From Tupaia tana (lineage: Eukaryota; Chordata; Mammalia; Scandentia; Tupaiidae), in the NCBI GenBank assembly GCA_026018925.1, contig JAKSZU010000004.1, positions 12,912,964 through 12,976,963 on the forward strand: a stretch of DNA of 64,000 nt, read 5' to 3'. This document shows, in pieces, positions 32,110 through 42,518 of this stretch. Each line of letters begins with the position of its first letter. The first letter of the stretch is position 1. The notes beneath the pieces were generated by a model. It was not told where the DNA came from and did no database searches. It saw nothing but the letters and a program-made list of their open reading frames with translations. A program made the translations under genes and the position numbers.

Positions 32110-32211
32110 GTGAGAAAGTGAGAAAGCAAGCCACCAGGTCCTGGGACTCGAACCATGGTCAGCCATATGGCAGTGTCCAGAGCCTTAACCACCACGCCAC
32201 CTGTTGCCCCC
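31999..32211 (-). mobile_element. tRNA-derived SINE, short form with (CA)n(GA)n
   Basis: Tail tttatttattcattcatttattttaattggac, CA run 32049-32070, GA run 32071-32106, then gtgagaaagcaagccaccagg and head complement cacctgttgcccc. The microsatellites expanded from the internal pyrimidine tract. Confidence 0.87.
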
Positions 32212-32243
32212 ACCCCCCACTAGAAAATTTAAAAATTTAAAAG

Positions 32244-32435
32244 CGGGCCAGCAGGTGGTGTGGTGGTTGAAGTGCTGGACTCCCACATGGCCAGCTGTGG
32301 TCTGCGTCCCAGACCTGGCTACTTGCTTTCTCACTTTCCCTTTCTCTCTCTCTCTGTGTCTTGCTGGTGAGTACACATGTCCTGTAGCAAATTTAAAAAG
32401 TAATAATGATAAACAAAATAATATTTTTTAAAAGA
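32244..32435 (+). mobile_element. tRNA-derived SINE, hybrid form
   Basis: Short-form head and cttgctttctcactttccctttc, but with the long-form 3' end ctggtgagtacacatgtcctgtagc before an A/T tail. Confidence 0.82.
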
Positions 32436-32685
32436 AGATGACTATCTCTCATGAACATCAATATTAAGATCTTCAACAAACTATTAACCATTAAGATCCA
32501 ATGATGTCTAAAAAGAATTACACATCACAACCAGACAAGATTTATCCCAGGTATGCAAAACTGATTTAACATTCAGAAGTCAACAGACTAAGGAAGAAAA
32601 ATTGTAAGAACATATCGAAAGATGCAGAAAAAGTACTTAACAAAATCCAACACCTACCTATTCATTATTTAAAAAGAAAAAGAAG

Positions 32686-33205
32686 GACCATCCTCATAGC
32701 CTAGTGGTTAAGGAAACCAGATCCCGGGACCAGCAGTTAGTGGCTATGTCGCTGGACTCCCACGTAGTCAACCGCGGTTTGAATCCTGGATCCGGTGGCT
32801 TAAACTAACGCCGGGCGCGTGTGCGTGCATGCCCAAGATCCCGAGAGGAGAATGGAGGAGAAGGGATTGCAGCGTGGCCATCCCCCCTGGGGGGTGATTT
32901 CTCACTTTCTGTCTCTCTTTGTCTTTCCAGTGAGCGCATGTGCCCTATAGCAAAAACCTCTAAATAAAAAAAAAAAAAAAAAAAAAAGGAAACCAGATTC
33001 CGCATGACCAACCGTGAGACCTGTTCTCAGCAGCTTGAAAAAAATGTGGGGCATATGTACACACGTGCCCAAAAACCCTGAGAGGAGGAATGAAGAACTG
33101 ATTGCACCACGACCGCACCCCACTGAGGAATGCTTTCTTCCTGTCCCCCTCTCTCTGTCTTTGTGTGGTATGTGCACGTACCTTCTAGAAAAACAAAAAC
33201 AGAAA
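32686..33205 (+). mobile_element. tRNA-derived SINE, old copy split by a younger SINE
   Basis: Occupies 32686-32725 and 33002-33205: aggaccatcctcatagcctagtgg head, later gtacacacgtgcccaaaaaccctg and a tgtgcacgtaccttctag end. Inserted in the L1. Confidence 0.75.
32710..33001 (+). mobile_element. tRNA-derived SINE, long form, with target-site duplication
   Basis: Element 32726-32985; duplication AAGGAAACCAGATCCC at 32710-32725 and AAGGAAACCAGATTCC at 32986-33001. A-tail 32964-32987. The A box region is shortened (agttagtggctatg). Confidence 0.92.
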
Positions 33206-33437
33206 GAAAAACAGAACCCATAGCTAACATACTTGCTGTTGAGAAACTAGATGCTTTCCTCCTAAGATCAGGAGTAGGGCAAGGATATCCTCGCTCACTA
33301 TTCCTATGCAACATTGTACTGGAAGTTCTAGATAATTCAATAAGACAAGAAAAAGAAATGTGTACAGAGTAGGAAGAAAGAAATAAAAATGTCTTTGTTA
33401 ACAGATGCATGATTATCTTTGTAGAAAAATTTTAAAA

Positions 33438-33625
33438 AGGGGCTGGCAGGTGGCATGGTGGTTAGGGGCACTGGACTCCCACATGGCTGCAAGTCCTGGA
33501 GCTGATGGCTTGCTTTCTCACTTTCCTCTCTCTCTCTCTTTTGCTTTATCCCTCTCTGATCAAATTAAATAAATAATAAATAAAGCTAAATAAAATAATT
33601 TTTAAAATAAAATAAAATAAAGACA
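33438..33625 (+). mobile_element. tRNA-derived SINE, short form
   Basis: ggggctggcaggtggcatggtgg head, ctttctcactttcctctctctc, tctgatcaaattaaataaataat tail. Inserted in the L1. Confidence 0.87.
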
Positions 33626-33725
33626 AAAAATTCTGAATTAACAAGCAATTATAGCACGTTTATAGGACACGAGTTTAATATACTAAAGTCAATTGCAGTC
33701 TTATGTACCAGCAAGGAACCAACAG

Positions 33726-33938
33726 AACTTAAAATTTTTAAAAAGCATTATTTATTTAATTTTATTTATTATTTTTTAATTTGACCAGAGAGACAGAGAA
33801 AAAAAGAGAGAGACAGAGAGGGAAAGTGAGAAAGAAAGCCACCAGGTCCAGGACTCAAACTGTGGTTGGCCATGTGAGACTCCATTGCCTAAACCACCAC
33901 ACTACCTGTTAGTCCCTGAAACTTGAAATTTTTAAAAA
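33726..33938 (-). mobile_element. tRNA-derived SINE, short form, with target-site duplication
   Basis: Duplication AACTTAAAATTTTTAAAAA (33726-33744) and AACTTGAAATTTTTAAAAA (33920-33938). Between them lie the complemented tail, gggaaagtgagaaagaaagcc and head complement ctacctgttagtccc. Confidence 0.86.
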
Positions 33939-33940
33939 AA

Positions 33941-34341
33941 TTTACATTAGCGGGGGTGGCGTGATGGCAGACAAGGAGAAGAAGAAGGAAAGCGTCTTAG
34001 ACCTGTCCAAGTACATCGACAAGACCATCTGCGTGAAGTTCCAGGGTGGCCGCGAAGCCAGTGGGATCCTGAAGGGCTTCGACCCGCTTCTCAACCTCGT
34101 GCTTGACGGGACCGAGTACATGCGAGACCCCGACAACCAGTACAAGCTGACGGAGGACACGCGGCAGCTGGGGCTGGGGGTGTGCAGGGGCATGCGGTGG
34201 TGCTCATCTGCCCGCAGGACGGCATGGAGGCCATCCCCAACCCCTTCGTGCAGCAGCAGGACGCCTAGCCCCACCCACGCCTCTCCGTTTTCTTAAAATC
34301 GCAAACGTAAAAAAAAAAAAAAAAAAAAAATTTACATTAGC
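33941..34341 (+). pseudogene. LSM7: LSM7 processed pseudogene (LINE-mediated retrocopy)
   Basis: Intronless copy of the LSM7 mRNA. ATG at 33964-33966 begins MADKEKKKESVLDLSKYIDK; matches continue through the Sm1-fold region GREASGILKGFDPLLNLVLD and KLTEDTRQLGL. Damage seen: loss of one Lys codon, loss of one Ile codon at TEYMRD, an Arg-to-Cys change in the first beta strand, and a 1-bp deletion near 34194. After that deletion the true frame continues shifted as VLICPQDGMEAIPNPF to a TAG at 34266-34268. A poly(A) tract ends at 34330. The 11-bp duplication TTTACATTAGC flanks the copy at 33941-33951 and 34331-34341. Functional LSM7 is part of the Lsm1-7 and Lsm2-8 RNA-binding rings; this copy is not expected to make protein. 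Confidence 0.95.
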
Positions 34342-34518
34342 AACCCCCCAAAATGAAATATCCAGGTATAAATCTAACAGAATATGTACATGATCTATAT
34401 GAGGAAAACTAAAACTCTGATCAAAGAAATCAAAGACCTAAATAAATGAGAAGATACTCTATGTTCATGGATAAGAAGACTTAATGTTACTAAAACGTGC
34501 TTTCCAAATTGACCTTTA

Positions 34519-34735
34519 GAATCAGTGCATTCCAGGGACCAGCAGGTGGCGTGGTGGTTAAGGTGCTGGACACTCCCACATGGCTGACCGCGGTTCAAGT
34601 ACCAGACCTGGTGGCTTGCTTTCTCACTTTCCCTCTCTCTCTCTCTGTATCTCTCTCTGATCAAATTAAAATAAATGAGTGAATAAATAAAATTAAATAA
34701 ATAATTATTTTAAAAAAAAGAATCAATGCATTCCA
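34519..34735 (+). mobile_element. tRNA-derived SINE, short form, with target-site duplication
   Basis: Element 34536-34718. 17-bp duplication AGAATCAGTGCATTCCA at 34519-34535 and AGAATCAATGCATTCCA at 34719-34735, both from L1 sequence. Confidence 0.93.
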
Positions 34736-34783
34736 AATTAAAATCCCAGTAAGTTATTTTGTGGCTCTCAACAAATTGATTTT

Positions 34784-35005
34784 AAAGTTTATATGGAAGG
34801 GGAACGGCAGGTGGTGTGGTGGTTGTGGTTAAGGTGCTGGACACTCCCACATGGTCAACTGCAGTTCGAGTCCCAGACCTGGTGGCTTGCTTTCTCACTT
34901 TCCTTCTCTCTCTCTCTGTCTCTCTCTCTCTCTGTCCCTCTCTGGTCAAATTAAAATAAGTGAATGAATAAATAAAACTGAATATTAATTAAAGTGTATA
35001 TGGAA
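34784..35005 (+). mobile_element. tRNA-derived SINE, short form, with target-site duplication
   Basis: Element 34799-34990 with a duplicated ggtggttgtggttaagg in the A-box area. Flanked by AAAGTTTATATGGAA (34784-34798) and AAAGTGTATATGGAA (34991-35005). Confidence 0.9.
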
Positions 35006-35230
35006 AAGTAGAACCAGAATAGTCTATACAATACTAAAAGAGGAAAAAGACAAAGGCCTGATACTGCCTAACTCCAAGACTTCCCATAAAGCTATCATAA
35101 TCAAGAGTTGTGTTGGCTAAAGAATACAGACACATCAACTGAATAAAATAGAGACCCCAGAAACAAACCCACAAAAACATAATCGACAGATCTTTGTCAA
35201 AGGATTAAAGGCAATTCAGTGGAGAAAGGA

Positions 35231-35468
35231 ACTTTGTTTTTTGCTACAAGGTGGGAATGCTTGCTGGAGAGAGAAAGAGAAACCGAGGGAAAGTGAGAAA
35301 TCTCCCCTAAGGGAGGATGGCCATGCTGCAGTCCCATCTCCTATGGAGATTTTGGGCATGCATGCACAAGTGCTTAGCTAGTTTTCAAGCTGCTAGGTCT
35401 GGGACTCAAACCACTCTGCTGGCCACATGGGATCCAGTTACCTTAACCTCCACCCACCTGTAGGCCCA
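35231..35468 (-). mobile_element. tRNA-derived SINE, old long form
   Basis: ctttgttttttgctacaagg, aagggaggatggccatgctgcagtccc, tttgggcatgcatgcac and head complement cacctgtaggccc. Marks the end of the recognisable L1. Confidence 0.8.
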
Positions 35469-35499
35469 GTGGTAGCTGTTTTTAAAAACTAAAGAATGT

Positions 35500-35575
35500 G
35501 GGGCCAGCAGGTGACATGGTGGTTAAGGGTGCTGGACTCCCGCGTGGCCCACCATAGTTTGAGTCCCAAACCTGG

Positions 35576-35632
<57 letters not shown>

Positions 35633-35657
35633 CTGTCCCTCTCTGGTCTAATGAAAA

Positions 35658-35700
<43 letters not shown>

Positions 35701-35740
35701 AGTTGTTTTTTGTTTTTGTTTCATTAAAAAAAAAAAAAAA
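35500..35740 (+). mobile_element. tRNA-derived SINE, short form with (CT)n and (AAAT)n expansions
   Basis: ggggccagcaggtgacatggtgg head; CT run 35582-35629; AAAT run about 35654-35701; A-rich end to 35740. Both expansions are in positions where other copies have short versions. Confidence 0.9.
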
Positions 35741-35763
35741 ATCAAACCAACAAAAAACTAAAG

Positions 35764-36057
35764 GACGGGACCACCAGATGGCATAGCAGTTACGTTGCAG
35801 GACTCCCACATGGCGGACCATATTTCGAGTCCTGGACCTGGTGACTTGAAATTTAGGCCAGGCACCCGAGATCGTGGGAGGAAAATGGAGGAGAGGGATA
35901 GCGGTGTAGCCATCCATGGGGGTGATTTCTCACTTTCCCGTTCACTGTCTATCCCACCCCGTCCCACAAGTGCACACGTCCTAAGGCAAAAACTTCTACC
36001 AAAAAGAAAGAAAGAAAAAAAAAAGAAAAAGAAAAAGAAAGAAAGAAAGAGCAAGAA
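35764..36057 (+). mobile_element. tRNA-derived SINE, long form
   Basis: acgggaccaccagatggcatagc head, B box tttcgagtcctgg, ggtgatttctcactttcccg, ending in a long A/G-rich tail (aaagaaagaaaaaa). Confidence 0.85.
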
Positions 36058-36059
36058 CA

Positions 36060-36312
36060 GGAGCCAGCAGGTGACATAGTGGTTACATTGGTGGACTCCC
36101 ACATGTTCAACCACAGTTTCAGTCCCAGACCTGGTGGCTTGAAACTCATGCTGGGTGCACACGTGCAGGTGCCCAAAATCCCAAGAGGAAAATGGAAGAG
36201 AAGGGATTGTGGAGTGGCCATCCTCCCTGGGGGGTGATTTCTCACTTTTTCTTTGTCTCTCAGGCAAGTACATGCACCCTATAGCAAAAAAAAATCTCTC
36301 AAAACCCCCCTA
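36060..36312 (+). mobile_element. tRNA-derived SINE, long form
   Basis: ggagccagcaggtgacatagtgg head, cagtttcagtcccagac, gtgcccaaaatcccaagagg, ending ctatagcaaaaaaaaatctc. Confidence 0.88.
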
Positions 36313-37279
36313 AAGAGCAGGATTAGAATCAGGACCGGGTACGTTTAGACGGAGGGGCTAGGTGGCACTCGGAGAGGGACATGCAAGGCTCCGAGTCCCG
36401 GGAGCGGGCAGGCTGCTTCTCCACTGCGGGGTCGGACAGCATTTGTGCCAAGGGCAGGCTAACCTCCCGACAGCCTCCCTGCCGGCCCCTGCAGGTGGAT
36501 TACGCCCCCTGGGAGACTGCGGATGGATGAGCACGCAGGCAGGCCGCCTGGAGCCAGACCCTTTCTCTGAGAGCAGGTCTGGGCGCCCTGCTGCACCCTC
36601 CCCAGCTGATTAGGAACGCAGGGACATCCCTAAAGAGATGCAGATGAGCAGCCCAACAGGTGCCATGCAGGCTCCGCCTCAGCTCCAGGGACGGCAGGTA
36701 CCGACCTTACCGACCTGCTCCGCCGCACGTCCCAGGTTACGACTTGGGGAGAGAGCGCTGGGCACTGGTGCTGAGGCAGCGCCATTTGGAACAGCAAGAA
36801 GAGGGAAGCGTCCACACCGGCCTCAGGGCAGCCGCCCCCTTGCCGCCCGCACACGCCCACGGCTACCCGGCTACCTCAGAGTCTTCCGATGGCCTTTCTT
36901 CCTCTGCTTCCTCTCGGGCGACGTCTCTTGGCAGGACTCTGCTTCGTGGTTTGAAGGTCTCTTTGGGCATCTGAAGTGGTTCCTCGAACCAGCTCGGTGG
37001 GACGCGGCTCCGTGGAAGAGCACGGTGCTCCCAGGCAGGGGTGCAGCTAGTGGCTGGGGGTGCTGGGCTCGCGGGGGCCACCCACGGGGCTCCTGCCCAG
37101 GCGCCCAGCCTTGCTTTGACATCACTTACTGTGATGGTTAAGGACGTGAAGTCCCTGGGAAGCAGCAAGTGGCCCCATGAGCCACTAATACCAACACCAC
37201 CTGCTGCTCACAGGCCGGGGCGGATCTTACACGAGCTCCTGGGACCTCAGCACTCCTGAAAGGCCGTGTGACAGCCGCC

Positions 37280-37415
37280 TTGCCCAGAGGAGGACAGCAG
37301 CAACTCTAGGAGTGGTTTGACTGTCTCGGCTTCTTGCTGTGTGACCCTGAAGAAGTCACTTCACCTCTCTGGGCCAATGTTTTCTCATCTGTGAAACGGA
37401 GGTCAATTCAGTCCT
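37280..37415 (+). mobile_element. MIR-like ancient SINE fragment
   Basis: cttgctgtgtgaccctgaagaagtcacttcacctctctgggcc then ttttctcatctgtgaaacgg follows MIR closely. Confidence 0.75.
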
Positions 37416-37435
37416 TTATCTCCCACCTCTGCATG

Positions 37436-37520
37436 GAGGGGGCTTTGGAGTCAGACGGACCAGTCCTGGCGTCATGGCCCTGCCCGCCCTGTGTGACCTT
37501 GGGGAGGGGGCTCTGATGTC
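37436..37520 (+). mobile_element. MIR-like ancient SINE fragment
   Basis: gggctttggagtcagacggac then gccctgtgtgaccttgggg is the MIR core order. Directly follows another MIR fragment. Confidence 0.6.
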
Positions 37521-39544
37521 ACCCCGAGCCCGGAATCAGAAAGCAATGAGCACCTGCTTCAGTACAGGCTGCGCGGTCCCTGGGCTGTAGTGGGCAGGCT
37601 GGAGTAACGGGCCAGCGAGTGGGGCTGCGGCCTCCTCCGAGCTCATCCCTCACCAGTCAGTCCCCACCGCTGGCCGCAGCCTTGACCAGAAGGGAACCAC
37701 CTAGCAGCCCCCGGGTCTGGCGGCCAGCAGATCTGGAGGCAGGGCCTGGGGCAGCAGCCTGGGCCAGGCCGGCGATGGGAGGAGGAGAGAGGCCTCAGGC
37801 GAGGAGCACACGGTCACTGGACGGAGGGGCAGGTGCGGTGCCCATGCGGATCGTCTGACAGGGAAGACGCGAACTCGGGCTGGCCAGTCCCGGCGACCAG
37901 GGCAGGCAGCCCTTGGGGCAGAGCAGAAGCCTGGACGGCCAGGTCAGGCCTGCAGGCTGGAGCCGGGCGTGGTCACACCCAGAGGTCCGAGCCTCTGCTT
38001 CTGTCTGCAGGGTGGACCAGGGCAGTGCTGGCCCTCGGGCTTGGGAGATTTGGGGCCTCAGGACGGCCCGCTGGCCGCAGACGGCTCAGACGGTTTCGCG
38101 CCCCCACCTCCCAGCCCCAGCCTGACCTCCCCATGGGCAGCGGGTGGCCCTCAGGAAGCCCATCTGCCAGCCTAGAAGGCCGTGACCGCGGCCCCAGGGC
38201 ACCCAGCGGTCACCACTGCTGAGCCCAGGACAGGCAGGACGGCCGGGGACCGGCCCACAGGCAGAGCGCGCTCTTGCCACCAGGGGGCGGCCCAGCTAAG
38301 GGCACTGCGCTTCGGTCCCTCGCCAGTTGGGCCAGGTCGAGGGAACACGGTTGTCCCTAGAACTGAGGCCTGCCCTGGGGGAGTGCCACCTCGAGTCCCA
38401 GGAGGCCCAGCTCTGCTTTCCCTCGCATCTGGCGTGCCGCCTGCCAGGAGCCGGGCGTGCCACGCGGCATCTGTGCCGCAGACCTGACATGCCCCGTTTC
38501 CATTTATACCTGCCCTGGGGGCTGGCTGCCCCGCGGCCCGGCTCTGACCGCCAACACTGGGGGCTGTGCCTGAACCCTGAGGAGGGTCACACCTTAGGAG
38601 CAGCAGAGCGACCAGGTGACGGGCCTGGGCCTCCCTGTCCAGCCTGGTCAGCGCCCCCTGCAAAGCGGAGGAGGCGGCGTCCCCTCGGGCACGCTCCTGC
38701 TCTTTGACACTGCCCTGGCACAGCCAGAGCCCGCCCCACCTCACCACTGTGGTGTACCCACCGCTTCCGGCATCAGTGGGGGCCACTGTCCTGCCTGTTC
38801 CCGGTGGGGGGGTCTCGGAGATGTGCTTCCCCTGCAGCTCCTGCTGTGGCCTGTCAGCAGTGCGCACTCCCTGGGGACACAGGACCCTCCAGCCTGTGCC
38901 CTGCTGGACGCCACGGGATGCGGGGACACAGTGGGCGCCTGCCCACACTGTCCGCCACGTCCTCGGCAGGTCTTCCCGCTCCCACCTCCGAGGCAGGCGG
39001 TGACTTTGAATCCCTGCCCACCCCAGGCTTGAGAGAGTCTGCACCCCACCTTTGCTCCCTCGGACTTTGGCCTGCCCCTCCCGGAGGCCCGGCAGCAGCC
39101 GCCCGTCCAGACCAGGAGATGGGGGACGCTGAAGCCCGCGGCAGGGAGACAGCCGCAGCGGCCGGCCGGGTCTCCCCAGCACTCCTGGGCTCCGGCTGGC
39201 CTCGGAGATGGGTAACCTTTGGGGGCCCCATAGAGAAAGGCCCAGGGCGGTGTGCGACTGCCCCGGGGCTCCTCCAGCCCAACTCCCCAGGGGCCGCGGC
39301 CCAGTGTTCGTGCCCCAACACGAGCCCCCAGCCTGGGCTGGATCCTCTCTGGCCCCAAACGCCAGCACAGAGGAGGTGGTCTAAGTAGTCACAGGCTGGG
39401 CAGTGGCACAGCGGGCACGTCACCGCACCCCGCAGGAAGGGGCTGAGGCTGGGCGGACGGTGGCACGAGGACCTCCTTAGATTTCTCTCTTTCATGGAAG
39501 GAAACGCAAAGGGAAACCAGATGAACCCACTTAAACACAATTTG

Positions 39545-39750
39545 TCACAGGGTCTGCGTGCTCACTGGAGAAGGGGTGGGCAATCGCCCCGGCGGGGACG
39601 GCCGCACTGCCCTCCCTGCTCCTGCAGCCTCCTCTCGGGATCTTGGACACGCGCACACACACGCCCGGCGTGTTCTCAAGCTACCGAGGCGGACTGGGAA
39701 TGCGCAGTGGGACCGCACCTTGCCCAGCACACCACTGACTGGCCCTCCTT
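39545..39750 (-). mobile_element. tRNA-derived SINE, degenerate long form
   Basis: gtgctcactggagaagg, cagcctcctctcgggatcttgg, cgcacacacacgcccggcgtg, head complement ccactgactggccc. Confidence 0.65.
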
Positions 39751-39751
39751 G

Positions 39752-39981
39752 ATAGGTTTTTATTTCGTTATTTATTTTGCCATAAGGCACGTGCGCTCAC
39801 CGGAGAGTGGCAGAGAGACTGACAGAGGGATCCCCAGGAGGGATGGCCACACCGCAGTCCCTCCTCCATACTCCTCCTGGAACTTTGGGCACATATGCAC
39901 ACACGCCTGGCATGATTTTTAAGCCACCAGGTCTGGGACTTGAGCCACAGTTGGCCATACACCACGCCACCTGCTGGCCCC
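39752..39981 (-). mobile_element. tRNA-derived SINE, long form
   Basis: ttttgccataaggcacgtgcgctcac, gatggccacaccgcagtccc, catgatttttaagccaccagg and head complement cacctgctggcccc. Confidence 0.85.
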
Positions 39982-39984
39982 TCA

Positions 39985-40236
39985 CTTTTTTTTTTTTAAA
40001 GATTTTTGCCATAGGGTGCATGCACTCACCGGAGAGAGAAAGAGACGGGGAGAAGGAACGTGAGAAATCACCCCGCAGGGGGTGGCCGCACTGTAATCCC
40101 TGCTCCACTCTCCCCCGGGACGTTTGGGCACACGTGCACACATACCCAGCATGATTTTCAAGCGGCCAGGCCTGGCACTCACACTGTGGTCAGTCATGTG
40201 GAAGTCCAGTGCCTTAGCCACCCTGCCACCGTGCCT
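39985..40236 (-). mobile_element. tRNA-derived SINE, long form
   Basis: T run 39988-39997, gatttttgccatagggtgc, gggggtggccgcactgtaatccc, complemented B box cactcacactgtggtc. Third of a same-strand series. Confidence 0.85.
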
Positions 40237-40257
40237 CTCACTCAAACATTTTAAATT

Positions 40258-40426
40258 TGTTTATCATCATTATTATTTTCCTAAGTTGCTACAGAGCACC
40301 TGTGCTCACCAAGTACAGAGAGGAAGGTAAGAGAAAGCAAGTTGCCCGGTCCGGGACTTGATCTGCAGTCAGTCCGGTGCTGCTGAAGGGAGTCCAGCGC
40401 CGAACCATCAGGCCGCCTCCGCCCCT
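40258..40426 (-). mobile_element. tRNA-derived SINE, short/hybrid form
   Basis: ttgctacagagcacctgtgctcacc (long-form 3' end complement) joined to gagaaagcaagttgcccggtccggg (short-form junction), then an eroded head. Confidence 0.65.
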
Positions 40427-40453
40427 GCCCTCACATTTTTTAAAAAAGAACTA

Positions 40454-40613
40454 CTGGGACTGGCAGGTGGTGTAGTAGTTAGGGGCGCTGGACTCCCACG
40501 TGGTCGACTGTGGTTCGAGTCCTGGACTTGGTGGCTTGCTTTCTCACTTTCTCTTGTTCTCTCTGGTCAAATAAATAAATAAATAAATAAAAGTTAAATA
40601 AAATAATTCTTAG
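40454..40613 (+). mobile_element. tRNA-derived SINE, short form
   Basis: tgggactggcaggtggtgtagtag head, B box ggttcgagtcctgg, aataaataaataaataaataaa tail. Confidence 0.88.
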
Positions 40614-40621
40614 GAAAAGAA

Positions 40622-40786
40622 CGATTTACTTCATTCTATTTATTACTATTACTTTTTAATTTGCTGTAAGGCACACGTGATTACTAGAGAGAGGAAATGA
40701 AAAAGCAAGCCGTCAGGTCTGATACTTGAACCGCAGAGTCAGGGGGAGCCCAGGGCCTTCACCACCACGTCACCTACTGGCCCCAC
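40622..40786 (-). mobile_element. tRNA-derived SINE, short/hybrid form
   Basis: ttgctgtaaggcacacgtgattac followed by gaaaaagcaagccgtcagg; head complement cacctactggcccc. Confidence 0.75.
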
Positions 40787-40808
40787 CTCTCAGGTTTTAA
40801 AAGGTGCA

Positions 40809-40975
40809 TTGGGCCAGCAAGTGGCATGGTGGTTAAAGTGCTGGACATACCCACATGGCTGATCACAGTTCAAGTCCCGGACCGGGTGGCTTGCTTTCTC
40901 ACTTTCCCTCTCTCTTTCTCTCTGGTCAAGTTAAAATAAATGAACGAGTAATTAATAAAAATAAAAAATTCTTTC
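40809..40975 (+). mobile_element. tRNA-derived SINE, short form
   Basis: ttgggccagcaagtggcatggtgg head, B box gttcaagtcccgg, gtcaagttaaaataaatgaacg tail. Confidence 0.88.
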
Positions 40976-41131
40976 TTAGAAAGAATTTTATTTATTATTA
41001 TTTTTAACCTGACCAGAGAGAGATAGAAAGAGAGAGAAAGTGAGAAAGCAAGCCACCAGGTCCGGGACTCCAGCTGGCCAGCCACGTGGGGGTGTCCAGT
41101 GCTTCAACCACTGCACCACCTGCTGGCCCCC
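40976..41131 (-). mobile_element. tRNA-derived SINE, short form
   Basis: Tail-to-tail with the preceding plus-strand copy: attttatttattattatttttaacctgacc, gtgagaaagcaagccaccagg, head complement cacctgctggcccc. Confidence 0.87.
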
Positions 41132-42028
41132 AAGTAAATAATCCTTTTAAACGTATATTTATTTGTTCCTTCTGACAGTGAGCCTCGGGCAGGACCTTGG
41201 CTGTGACTCCCCAAGCTGTAGCCAGCGCCCCTGCGGGCACACAGGTGCCCAGCGTCTTTGGGGCAGTCTCCATGGGGGACCCAGGGTCTCCCGCGTGAAT
41301 CAGCTTTGCAGGCTGCCGCAGTCACCTCTGCCCTCGTCTGGCCCCAGTGTGGGAGTCGAGGACACCCACGGGCAAGCCCTCACTGGGCGGAAGCCATGCC
41401 CCACCCTGCGTGTCTGACTTGGGAGCTGCTACGGCCACCGTTGTCTGGTAGAGGAGGGGGTGGGTGAGCTGGGCCCAGCTAAGGCCACGCCCCTGTGACC
41501 GTGGCTAATGGGGAGGCTGGGGACTTTGTCACAGCCCCCTCTGTCTCTGATCTGCCGTGAACTGGGAGAGGCGGGCCGGCCCGGGCTCGTGGCATACCCG
41601 TGCTGAGCCGCTGGGAGGCTGGGACTGGAGGGCGGCCCCCGCGAGACCCTGTCCACGTGCGTGAGTAAACCACTGCCGTCACGGGCCAGAGGGCAGCTGT
41701 GACGTTGCCGCCAGCACCTGGCTCTGCCTCAAAGCAGCCACGTGGCCACGGAAGCTCTTCTGCATGGCACAGGCAGGAGCCCAGAGACTTGCAGGACCGT
41801 TGTGCGTTCGTGGTGGGTGCGAAGGCCTCTGGGGACAGCTCAGTCCCCGGGGTCTCCGCCAGTGCCCTGTCAAGGACTGGGGCACCCAGCCTCCGCCTGT
41901 CCCTTGTCACAGCAGGCCATGGCTGTGCTGCTCCCCCTGCTGTGCCCAGCCCTGCCCTACCGAGAGCGGGGGGGGGGGGGGGTGCGGGGGGAGACACGGG
42001 CCGGGGCTCCCGTCCCAGGACCGTGGCC
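41132..42028. other. Unique GC-rich intergenic stretch
   Basis: No exon or repeat recognised apart from a G run at 41969-41982. Confidence 0.4.
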
Positions 42029-42115
42029 TTCCGAGGGTATTTGGAGCAAGTCACGGCTCCTCTGGGCTACAGCTTCTGCCTTTGCAAATTGGGGGTCAGT
42101 GCTGGCACCCTGGAT
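42029..42115 (+). mobile_element. MIR-like ancient SINE fragment
   Basis: gcaagtcacggctcctctgggctacagcttctgcctttgcaaattggggg matches the MIR 3' core (aagtcacttaacctctctgggcctcagtttcc). Confidence 0.6.
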
Positions 42116-42269
42116 CCTGTCTCAGCCTAGAAGGACAGCGCAGAGGGGGAGGGGGGAGGAGCACCGTGCCATGTTCAAGGTCACCCAACAAGTGACAGCA
42201 GAGTCACTACGGGGCGCACCAGGCTGTCCGCTCAGAGCTCTGGGTCTGAATCTCTGAATAACTCTTTGC

Positions 42270-42513
42270 AGGCCAGCAGGTCGTACAATAGTTAAGGTGG
42301 ACTCCCATGTAGCAGACCACGGTTCAAGTCCTGGACCTGATGGCTTGAAACACAGCAGGTGTGTGTGTGCATGCCCAAAACCCCCAGAGAAGAATGGAGG
42401 AGAATGGAGGAGAAGGGATTGCACTGCGGCCATCCCCCGGGGGGGGGGGTGATTTCTCATTTTCTGTCTCTGTGTCTCTGGAGAGCAAAACTCTCTCTCT
42501 CAAAAAAAAAAAA
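42270..42513 (+). mobile_element. tRNA-derived SINE, long form
   Basis: aggccagcaggtcgtacaatag head, B box ggttcaagtcctgg, gtgtgcatgcccaaaacccc, ending tctcaaaaaaaaaaaa. Confidence 0.86.
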
Positions 42514-42518
42514 GGGGG

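Larger units (their letters stand above)
32436..35230 (+). mobile_element. LINE-1 3' part (ORF2 remnant to near 3' end), heavily interrupted
   Basis: L1 pieces at about 32436-32685, 33206-33437, 33626-33740, 33916-33950 with 34331-34535, 34736-34800 and 34988-35230 line up in order with the 3' half of a mammalian L1. The 33225-33360 piece translates as VEKLDAFLLRSG-GQGYPRS-FLCNIVLEVLDNSIRQEKE, the reverse-transcriptase region. Later pieces contain ccaggtataaatctaacag and ttgtcaaaggattaaaggc, typical of ORF2 C-terminal DNA. Frameshifts and stops are abundant; it is dead. Confidence 0.87.
36313..39544. other. Unique GC-rich intergenic stretch
   Basis: No gene supported. Two MIR-like fragments are annotated separately inside it. 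A 398-codon minus-strand open frame at 38172-39368 has no initiator context, domain or splice structure. Confidence 0.45.

Noticed and set aside
38172..39368. 398-codon open frame on the minus strand
   Set aside because: GC-rich unique DNA with no recognisable domain, splice signals or repeat-free counterpart in known genes.
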